5,988 nucleotides of DNA from positions 1-5,988 of the forward strand of contig CAMGAZ010000097.1 of assembly GCA_946008205.1 (NCBI GenBank), read 5' to 3'. Below the pieces are notes generated by a model. It was given only the letters and a program-made list of their open reading frames with translations, was not told the origin of the DNA and ran no database searches. Below, piece by piece: positions 1 to 4,852 of the stretch (its first letter is position 1; every line of letters starts with the position of its first letter). The translations under genes and the position numbers were made by a program. This DNA comes from an uncultured Clostridium sp. (GTDB lineage: Bacteria > Bacillota > Clostridia > TANB77 > CAG-508).

Positions 1-71
1 AAAAAACAAAACAGTAAGATGAAAATAAAAAAAAGATTAATGATGCAAGCAATGAAACTCAAAAATATCCA

Positions 72-443
72 ATGTATCGTGCACAAAGTATACAAATACA
101 AAATGACTTGGAATCAAAGATAAACGATGTAAAAGATGAAGAGTCCAATATAATGAAAGAAATTAAAAAAATATCTGATCATATTGCAAAAATGGAAGAA
201 AGTACACGAGAGCGTGACAAGAATAAGCTTAGAGATTTGTTGATAAATTATAATAGACATTATGCAAACCCTAAAACAAATCCAAGTCAGTCATGGACAG
301 ACATGGAAAAAATGTCGTATGATGCGTTACTTAAAGATTATGAGGAACTTGGTGGAAATGATTATATTCATTCAACGGTCGATCCTGCAATGAAGGCATT
401 AAATGTTATTTATACGGCTACCTTATTGGGTGATGTGAATTGA
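72..443 (+). CDS. Coiled-coil phage protein, possibly tail- or holin-associated; 5' end uncertain
   Basis: The function is not firmly recognised. Residues 1-60 are strongly charged and heptad-like (ESKINDVKDEESNIMKEIKK), predicting a coiled coil. The C-terminal half has RDLLINYNRHY, then DMEKMSYDALLKDYEELGGN and IHSTVDPAMKALNV. The 'Y..LGGN..I' pattern is one I associate with small Clostridia phage proteins near holin genes, which usually carry an N-terminal membrane helix; no helix is in the window. The listed ATG has no Shine-Dalgarno sequence before it, and the frame is open back to position 18, encoding a plausible continuation (DENKKKINDASNETQKYP), so it is probably not the true start. 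A TAA at 15-17 stops that frame. The gene may therefore be 5'-truncated, frameshifted near the A8 run at 27-34, or interrupted like its neighbours. It ends in TGA and precedes the small tail-type gene at 483. Coding status is likely; the role is a guess. Confidence 0.6.
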   Translation: MYRAQSIQIQNDLESKINDVKDEESNIMKEIKKISDHIAKMEESTRERDKNKLRDLLINYNRHYANPKTNPSQSWTDMEKMSYDALLKDYEELGGNDYIHSTVDPAMKALNVIYTATLLGDVN

Positions 444-469
444 TACTCGATCAATGATGAACATTAATT

Positions 470-474
470 GAGGT
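470..474 (+). promoter_or_regulatory. Shine-Dalgarno site for the gene starting at 483
   Basis: GAGGT lies 8 bases before the ATG at 483. It matters because the longest uninterrupted ORF in this frame starts only at 543. The site shows that the ancestral start was probably 483, upstream of two in-frame stops. A second GGAGAG (529-534) lies 8 bases before the ATG at 543 and could allow an internal start. Confidence 0.5.
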
Positions 475-482
475 TGATTGAT

Positions 483-776
483 ATGCTAAATGGAGAATTT
501 AGCCCAACATAGTCAATGGATAATATCTGGAGAGAGTAAGACATGGAGCGGTGTTTGTCTAATGATCTTAATACTATCGAAGCAAATATCACAAATTTAC
601 AGATTTCAATTACTGCGTTATCTGCATTTTCTACAAGTGCAATGATTTCTGCATATGTTAGAAGGAATACAACAGATAATACAGCACCAGCGTTCGTAAG
701 GATTCGTAGTGACAAAGCATTATCTGCCGGAACTGCTATATATATTTCTGGTTGGTTTGCGTTTCCATATGTTTAA
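483..776 (+). pseudogene. Small tail-associated protein with two in-frame stop codons
   Basis: From the ATG at 483 the frame reads MLNGEFSPT, TAG (510-512), SMDNIWRE, TAA (537-539), DMERCLSNDLNTIEANITNL and on to a TAA at 774-776, about 98 codons in all. The reading frame is continuous across both stops, and the flanking residues look like ordinary protein. The segment 'LSNDLNTIEANITNLQISI' is the short helical 'DLN.IE..I..L' motif common near the N-terminus of phage tail and fibre-adaptor proteins. The C-terminal half (VRIRSDKALSAGTAIYISGW) is predicted beta-rich. A shorter product of 77 residues could be made from the ATG at 543, which has its own GGAGAG, so the gene may still yield a truncated protein. 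Function is not recognised beyond tail association. I infer an inactivated or sequence-error-affected gene; an active recoded gene is less likely because TAA ends neighbouring genes normally. Confidence 0.5.
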
Positions 777-857
777 TTTAATAATATTAAATATAAAGAG
801 CAATAATTGTTGTTTTTAAATAAAACAGAGTGATTTATTCAAATTAATAATACAAAT
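777..857. other. AT-rich intergenic spacer
   Basis: This spacer follows the stop of the 483-776 gene and precedes the terminator. It is very AT-rich with short A/T runs. I see no convincing promoter pair, RNA gene or ORF in it. A four-pair hairpin around GCAATAATTGTTGT (809-822) followed by Ts is too weak to call. Confidence 0.4.
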
Positions 858-889
858 GGCAAGCCTGGAATGATGGCTTGTCCTTTTTT
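858..889 (+). terminator. Rho-independent terminator
   Basis: An eight-pair stem is formed by GGCAAGCC (858-865) and GGCTTGTC (875-882), with one G-T wobble and a 9-base loop. One C and six Ts (884-889) follow. This is a good intrinsic terminator. It closes the 72-776 segment and separates it from the tail genes beginning at 931, implying that transcription of those genes relies on read-through, antitermination or an unseen promoter. Confidence 0.75.
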
Positions 890-930
890 CTACAATTTTG
901 AAAGAGAAAAATTGAAAGGAGAATATTTAA

Positions 931-1194
931 ATGGCTGAAAAAAACATTAAATCGCGTATTGTGCATAAGCATGATATTGAGTCTAATTGGAACAAAGCTA
1001 CTAATTTTATTCCAAAACAAGGTGAAATTATTGTCTATGATATTGATAGCAATCATAGCTATGAACGAATTAAAGTTGGGGATGGAGCGACAAATGTAAA
1101 TAATTTGCCATTTGTAATAAGCACACTTACTAATGATGAAATTGATGCTATTTGTGGTTCAACTATTCAATCTGCAAGTGAGGTGACTTTCTAA
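931..1194 (+). CDS. Small tail protein resembling the N-terminal domain of phage tropism determinants (Mtd_N-like)
   Basis: This 87-residue protein starts at an ATG preceded by AAAGGAG (915-921, spacing 9). Residues 7-61 follow a pattern I recognise from the N-terminal domain of phage tropism or receptor-binding proteins: KSRIVHKHDIESNW, then a GEIIVYD strand (31-37) and a KVGDGATNVNNLPF turn (48-61). That domain normally trimerises and anchors a tail-tip fibre. The tail of the protein, 'LTNDEIDAICGSTIQSASEVTF' (66-87, split here for reading as a helix plus a short end), is a recurrent ending in Clostridia prophage tail genes. No receptor-binding lectin domain follows, so it is a stand-alone anchor module or fibre adaptor. 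Its stop TAA overlaps the next ATG by one base (TAATG), indicating translational coupling. The reading frame is intact. The fold assignment is from sequence pattern only. Confidence 0.7.
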   Translation: MAEKNIKSRIVHKHDIESNWNKATNFIPKQGEIIVYDIDSNHSYERIKVGDGATNVNNLPFVISTLTNDEIDAICGSTIQSASEVTF

Positions 1195-1613
1195 TGAGTG
1201 AATTGGTAATTGCAGAGAAAAATGATCTAGTAAATATTGCGAATGAAATTCGTCAATTAACGGGGCAGACAAAAGGATTAAATTTACAAGAAATGCAAAC
1301 TGAACTTAAATCTATTGATAATCAACCAGACTGGAATCAGAATGACCCCAATGCGAAGGATTATATCAATAATAGGCCGGGCGGGTACGTTATTCCGCCG
1401 TCGGTGGAAATTACCTGGGATGGGGACATGACGGGGAAAGAAACTGTTGTTGTTCCTGATAATGGAGCGCTAGTAAAAATCGCAGACGAAGCGCCGCCGA
1501 TTGATGAATTTAATACAGGAAATGACTACAGAGCAGTCATCACGGCTGATGTGGAGTATGGAGATGGCAACCACGAAACCCAAAATGTAGACACCCTAGA
1601 CAGATCAAAGTAA
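1194..1613 (+). CDS. Modular phage tail/fibre protein, N-terminal part (truncated by a frameshift)
   Basis: The ATG at 1194 overlaps the previous stop and has GAGGTG at 1180-1185, so initiation is well supported. Residues 1-42 (MSELVIAEKNDLVNIANEIR...) are a helical N-terminal module common in Firmicutes phage tail proteins. Residues 45-61 are the widespread junction 'PDWNQNDPNAKDYINNR'. From residue 70 a beta-rich domain begins (VEITWDGDMTGKETVVV, then VKIADEAPP and YRAVITADVEYGDGNHET). This domain normally runs on to a C-terminal end of the type 'KKFKITVDDAGVISATEV', which is found instead in another frame at 1612-2007. The TAA at 1611-1613 is thus a frameshift product rather than the natural end. 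The protein probably sat at the tail tip as a fibre or baseplate accessory. DNA composition changes sharply within the gene near 1375. Confidence 0.7.
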   Translation: MSELVIAEKNDLVNIANEIRQLTGQTKGLNLQEMQTELKSIDNQPDWNQNDPNAKDYINNRPGGYVIPPSVEITWDGDMTGKETVVVPDNGALVKIADEAPPIDEFNTGNDYRAVITADVEYGDGNHETQNVDTLDRSK

Positions 1614-2007
1614 TGCAAAAACATCAAAAACTAAAGCGTATTAGGCTAAAAGTACTGCAAATACAGCAGTTAAACCGACAAAAAACAACGAAAACGACTG
1701 TTGGTATCGCATGTATAATCAATACGCCCAAAATAAAACTACCGTAATGGACTTAGGGTCAACAGGTGGTACAGCACTAGAGATAATAGTGAACGAAAAA
1801 TGTCCGTCAGTGGCATTTATTCCTCCTATTTATGGGTCTAGTCAAGCAGACTTTGAATTCAGAAAACCGGGCGGAGCGTATAGACATCCACTGATAACCG
1901 GTATTGGCGGGATCGTAGTATACTCTTCCACCCCCAACAGCACCAAGAAATTCAAGATAACAGTAGACGACGCAGGAGTAATTTCAGCAACAGAAGTAAC
2001 TTCTTAA
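1612..2007 (+). pseudogene. C-terminal part of the modular tail protein, out of frame with its N-terminus
   Basis: The frame entered one base after the upstream frame reads NAKTSKTKAY, TAG (1642-1644), AKSTANTAVKPTKNNENDCWYRMYNQYAQ and on to SATEVTS ending in TAA. The first in-frame ATG is at 1711 and has no Shine-Dalgarno sequence. The ending 'KFKITVDDAGVISATEVTS' is a familiar terminus of Clostridia phage proteins that begin with MSELVIAEKND and carry an ITWDGD domain, which is why I join it to 1194-1613 as one ancestral gene of about 270 codons. Joining requires one frame change near 1611 and replacement of one stop codon. Residues translated from 1765 to 1950 look like a compact beta domain (ALEIIVNEKCPSVAFIPP; ITGIGGIVVYSS). 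The exact position of the shift cannot be fixed, because the 1600-1660 stretch is low in complexity. Confidence 0.5.
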
Positions 2008-2019
2008 TATAAAACAAAA

Positions 2020-2045
2020 AGTGATTTTGAAATTGATAAATCACT
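2020..2045 (+). terminator. Weak hairpin, possible attenuating terminator
   Basis: AGTGATTT (2020-2027) and AAATCACT (2038-2045) form a perfect eight-pair stem with a 10-base loop, just after the stop at 2005-2007. The stem is AT-rich, and the only T run (2054-2058) starts nine bases further on, so termination would be inefficient. It may instead be an RNA-processing or mRNA-stabilising hairpin between the two tail genes. Confidence 0.35.
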
Positions 2046-2073
2046 AAACTCCATTTTTGAAAAAGATAAAAAC

Positions 2074-2080
2074 AAGGAGG
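2074..2080 (+). promoter_or_regulatory. Consensus Shine-Dalgarno that fixes the fibre gene start at 2090
   Basis: AAGGAGG, a full match to the consensus, lies 9 bases before the ATG at 2090. The frame is open further upstream to a TTG at 2057, but that start has no ribosome binding site and would place the AAGGAGG inside the gene. The ATG is clearly preferred, giving a protein that begins MGFLDSSGVT. Confidence 0.8.
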
Positions 2081-2089
2081 AAAAAACTT

Positions 2090-2845
2090 ATGGGTTTTTT
2101 AGATAGTTCAGGCGTAACTCGCTTATGGCAACACATTATTGCCAAACTTGGTAATAAGGTAGACAAGGAAACAGGCAAAGGTTTGTCTACTAATGATTAT
2201 ACTACCACAGAAAAAAATAAATTAGCTGGCATTGCAGAAGGGGCAAATAAAACAATCGTTGATTCTGCGCTATCTTCCACAAGTACAAACCCGGTTCAAA
2301 ATAAGGTTGTAAATGCTGCAATTAATGATTTGAATACTTTAGTCGGTGACACATCTGTTTCATCTCAAATAAATACTGCTGTTGCCGGAAAAGCAGACTT
2401 AAAACATACTCATAGTTTAAGCGATATTGAAGAAACATATTCTGGTGTACAACGTGTTTCAATTGTCCCAGAACAAACTTCTGCATCTGAGATTTCTTCA
2501 ATTCAAGGGAAAAACTTAAATGTCTATGTGGGTTATAAAGCTGTTCTAGAAATTGATAATAAACGCTACCAAGGAATTATAGAGAAGACGACCGTAGAAG
2601 GAGCACAGGCTGTTTTAACAAGTTCAACGAGTTCTATCACTTATACAATAGAAAGTTCCACGTTTACTGATGATACAATAAATTTTTCTCCTCCAACTCC
2701 TTCTGGGGTATCTTTGTCTTTAACTGTTTATAAAGATGTTGCTATAATCCCCGAAAATAGTATTGACAGTAATATTGCCCGAGTAAACGATGTAAAAACT
2801 CTTGTAAAACAAAAAGTAGATAAAGAAGCCGGGAAAGGTCTTTAA
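2090..2845 (+). CDS. Phage tail fibre, N-terminal part (stopped by an in-frame TAA)
   Basis: The product begins MGFLDSSGVTRLWQHIIAKL, the usual start of Clostridia phage tail fibres. Residues 23-53 (KVDKETGKGLSTND...AGIAEGAN) are a first fibre repeat. Residues 54-110 hold further fibre motifs (VDSALSSTSTNPVQNKVV; AGKADLKHTHSLSDI). Residues about 119-220 are a beta-rich inserted domain not identified further. From residue 242 the repeat recurs (KVDKEAGKGL) and is cut off by the TAA at 2843-2845, where the intact first copy has serine TCT. The coding sequence then resumes after the stop, and one base is missing near 2876, so the gene is the N-terminal 251 codons of a fibre that originally ran to 4119. 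The role would be to form the trimeric shaft between baseplate and receptor-binding tip. As it stands, the product lacks its binding domains. Confidence 0.75.
   Translation: MGFLDSSGVTRLWQHIIAKLGNKVDKETGKGLSTNDYTTTEKNKLAGIAEGANKTIVDSALSSTSTNPVQNKVVNAAINDLNTLVGDTSVSSQINTAVAGKADLKHTHSLSDIEETYSGVQRVSIVPEQTSASEISSIQGKNLNVYVGYKAVLEIDNKRYQGIIEKTTVEGAQAVLTSSTSSITYTIESSTFTDDTINFSPPTPSGVSLSLTVYKDVAIIPENSIDSNIARVNDVKTLVKQKVDKEAGKGL
2156..2248 (+). repeat. Tail-fibre internal repeat, copy 1 (intact, 31 codons)
   Basis: This copy encodes KVDKETGKGLSTND and the following YTTTEKNKLAGIAEGAN. It aligns codon for codon with 2813-2904. About eleven codons differ only synonymously and four change the amino acid, which points to an old duplication kept under protein-level selection. 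It serves as the intact reference for the damaged copy. Confidence 0.85.
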
Positions 2846-2904
2846 ACCAACGATTTCACTACCGACGAAAAAAATAACTCGCGGGGATTGCCGAAAACGC
2901 AAAT
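2813..2904 (+). repeat. Tail-fibre internal repeat, copy 2 (carries a TAA and a one-base loss)
   Basis: This copy is 92 bases against 93 in copy 1. It has TAA (2843-2845) where copy 1 has TCT, and AAT-AA-CTC where copy 1 has AAT-AAA-TTA, so one base is missing around 2876-2877. Everything else aligns in frame. The two changes together explain why the fibre appears as two ORFs. Confidence 0.85.
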
Positions 2905-4119
2905 AATTATACTCTACCAGTTGCTTCGTCTACTCTTGGCGGCGTGAAAACAACCTCCACAGTGACAAGCACAACAGGATTAACCGCATCTCCAATTATT
3001 AACGGAGTAATATATTATAAAAATACAACTTATACGCTTTCTAGTCTTGGTGCTGTTCCTACTTATCGGAAGATTAACGGCCATAATTTGGCAACAGATA
3101 TAGAACTAACCGCAACGGATGTGGGTGCAGTTAGCCCAGAAGACCTACAAGCGGAAGGTTACATTACAGGTATTTCTGGAGCAGACGTACTAGATGCTCT
3201 TGGCTATACTCCCGTAGATCAAGCAAACTTGGGAGATTTTACTGGTGCATCCGCGACTCAAGCGGGCGATACTGGTCTTGTTCCTGCTCCTTCGGCAGGC
3301 GACCAAAGTAAGTTCTTGCGGGGCGATGGAACGTGGGCTACTGTTTCTACAAGTGGAGGAGATTACCTACCTCTAACAGGTGGCACGCTGACGGGTAATT
3401 TAACCGTTGATGGCACAATTTCTGTTGGAACTTCTACTCGTGCAACTACAGATGAAAACATTATAGCAGAAAAAAATGGAGTATTTTCTGACGCAAATAC
3501 TTGTCTTGCTGTTGGCGTTTATGCAACAAATACAAACACTACAAACTTGCCCTTTTCCACTTACGGCACATTAACTGTTTATAAGTCCGCTCAAAACTGG
3601 ATAATTCAGATTTGGACTTCTTCTACCAGTGCCGAATCTAGTATGTATATGCGTAAAAATATAAATGGTGAGGGCTTTGGGAGTTGGCATAAATTATTGG
3701 GCAGTGATTCTCCCGTATCTATCGCACAAGGTGGTACTGGCGCTACTAGATTAGAAGACGTTCAAAAAAATATCTTTGATGGATCTTATCCACCAGAAGG
3801 TACAGATATCTCTAAATTTACTCCCGGTATTTACTGTCTACCTAATGATAGTAATACAATAGCGAATGTGCCCGAAGTAAGTTGGAGCCCTATGGGATTT
3901 GGGTTTGGACATCAGAATAATGATACTGCGGCAGATGGAAGTCCCACGGGCAATTATTTCCAAGGTTATCTTAACTGGGAAGGTGAGTTGTGGCTTCGTC
4001 GTAGGAAATGGGACGCTTGGGGAGATTGGTTGAAGTATTATAGCACTAAAAATATCATTTATAGCTCTACTCAACCTTCAAATGCGTCTACTGGCACAAT
4101 TTGGCTCAAACCAGTTTAA
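2878..4119 (+). CDS. Phage tail fibre / receptor-binding protein, C-terminal part (downstream of frameshift)
   Basis: The frame is open from 2878 to a TAA at 4117-4119 and continues the repeat LAGIAENANNYTLPVASSTL. The first possible start is a GTG at 2944 with no Shine-Dalgarno, inside the conserved 'SSTLGGVK' motif, so it is probably not a true start. Counting from 2944, residues 41-63 are a fibre repeat (YRKINGHNLATDIELTATDV), 99-132 another (ATQAGDTGLVPAPSAGDQSK...GDGTWA), 141-159 the 'LPLTGGTLTGNLTVDG' repeat, 185-251 a pyocin-knob-like domain (GVYATNTNT...WHKL), and 259-277 a 'SIAQGGTGATRLEDVQKN' linker. A final domain (286-368, rich in W, Y and G) is the likely receptor-binding tip, ending GTIWLKPV. 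Repairing two lesions joins it to 2090-2845 as one protein of about 676 residues. It would bind a cell-surface glycan at the tail tip; the ligand is unknown. The C-terminal 1.2 kb carries no further damage. Confidence 0.75.
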   Translation, partial: LAGIAENANNYTLPVASSTLGGVKTTSTVTSTTGLTASPIINGVIYYKNTTYTLSSLGAVPTYRKINGHNLATDIELTATDVGAVSPEDLQAEGYITGISGADVLDALGYTPVDQANLGDFTGASATQAGDTGLVPAPSAGDQSKFLRGDGTWATVSTSGGDYLPLTGGTLTGNLTVDGTISVGTSTRATTDENIIAEKNGVFSDANTCLAVGVYATNTNTTNLPFSTYGTLTVYKSAQNWIIQIWTSSTSAESSMYMRKNINGEGFGSWHKLLGSDSPVSIAQGGTGATRLEDVQKNIFDGSYPPEGTDISKFTPGIYCLPNDSNTIANVPEVSWSPMGFGFGHQNNDTAADGSPTGNYFQGYLNWEGELWLRRRKWDAWGDWLKYYSTKNIIYSSTQPSNASTGTIWLKPV

Positions 4120-4135
4120 GTTGAGGTGATTTAAA

Positions 4136-4774
4136 ATGGGAACTTTAACTTTTACTGGAACTGATACTACTCATGCGACTGCTCGTTATACGGTTCGTCG
4201 TATGTTTTATTACTGGAATGTAGGGACAATTAGCGACCAAATTGTTTCTGCCACAGTCACGGCAAAATTAAGAACGAGCGATAATACAAATAGTAGCACA
4301 GACTGGAGAATGGTAATATTTACAGACATAAATCTTAAGACAAACTGGACAAAAAGAAATAATAATACATATTATCAATATCCCTCAAACAGTGACGCTT
4401 ATTTTTTAAACACTAATTATACTACCTTTGGAACAATACTGGGAGAAAGCAATATTGCTTTAAATACAACTGGCGGGGCAACAAATACTTTTACGTTTTC
4501 TACTGGAATAACAAAAACAGCATCTTCTTCTTGGAGCGGAAAAAATATAGATGTAGGTTTTTTTAAAAATAACGTCAATTATAATAATGATTTAACTTGG
4601 GGACTTAATTCTAACGCAACTCTTGTCCTTACAACAAGTTCAGGTAGTATTTTACAATATAAGACTGATAGTGGATGGCAAAACGTAACTCCATATTATT
4701 ATACTGGAAGCGCATGGACTCCGTGTGAAGTATATTATCATAATGGTTCAGGTTTTGTAAAAACATCTGTATAA
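4136..4774 (+). CDS. Putative tail-tip adhesin with C-terminal aromatic repeats
   Basis: This intact gene of 212 residues starts at an ATG with GAGGTGA (4123-4129, spacing 6), 16 bases after the fibre stop, so it is probably co-transcribed with it. I do not recognise the main domain. Residues 1-170 are rich in T, N, S, Y and W, with alternating hydrophobic strands (MGTLTFTGTD; IVSATVTAKLRTSD; DWRMVIFTDI; FTFSTGITKT; IDVGFFKNNV; ATLVLTTSSG), which suggests a beta-sandwich like carbohydrate-binding domains. Residues 173-212 hold three degenerate units, each with aromatics followed by a G/S pair and an aromatic: LQYKTDSGWQNV, YYYTGSAWTPC and YYHNGSGFVK. Such 'YY.GSAW' units occur at the C-terminus of other Firmicutes phage tail proteins. 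There is no signal peptide or membrane segment. Position between the fibre and the endolysin supports a second receptor-binding or fibre-decorating protein. Binding function is inferred. Confidence 0.65.
   Translation: MGTLTFTGTDTTHATARYTVRRMFYYWNVGTISDQIVSATVTAKLRTSDNTNSSTDWRMVIFTDINLKTNWTKRNNNTYYQYPSNSDAYFLNTNYTTFGTILGESNIALNTTGGATNTFTFSTGITKTASSSWSGKNIDVGFFKNNVNYNNDLTWGLNSNATLVLTTSSGSILQYKTDSGWQNVTPYYYTGSAWTPCEVYYHNGSGFVKTSV
4652..4771 (+). repeat. Three degenerate aromatic units at the adhesin C-terminus
   Basis: Three successive units of about 12-15 codons encode LQYKTDSGWQ, PYYYTGSAWTPC and VYYHNGSGFVK. Spacing of the aromatic, Gly-Ser and Trp/Phe positions is conserved while the DNA is not closely repeated, so the repeat is recognisable mainly at the protein level. 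A glycan-binding or capping role is possible but unproven. Confidence 0.5.
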
Positions 4775-4852
4775 AAAATTAATTAAATAGAAAATTGTTT
4801 ACATTGGACAGCTTTATGGGTTGTTTATTTTGTTATTAAGGGGTGAAAATAT

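Noticed and set aside
464..1056. Minus-strand open frames, also at 2720-2902, 3838-4074, 5015-5227 and 5459-5764
   Set aside because: They lie opposite well-supported plus-strand genes, have no ribosome binding sites that I can see, and their translations show no recognisable motif.
1711..2007. An independent 98-residue gene starting at the ATG at 1711
   Set aside because: It has no Shine-Dalgarno; the coding signal extends upstream of the ATG in the same frame, and the C-terminus matches the expected end of the 1194 gene.
2057..2089. TTG start giving eleven extra residues on the fibre
   Set aside because: There is no ribosome binding site before it, and a full AAGGAGG lies at the right distance from the ATG at 2090.
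2868..2881. A-rich slippery heptamer that could be a programmed -1 frameshift joining the fibre halves
   Set aside because: A -1 slip at this site leads directly into TAA at 2875-2877, and adding one A to the run also gives a TAA. The upstream TAA at 2843 would already have stopped translation.
4795..4837. Possible promoter before the endolysin (TTGGAC at 4804 and TATTTT at 4826)
   Set aside because: The match is only three of six and four of six to consensus in AT-rich DNA, too weak to distinguish from chance.
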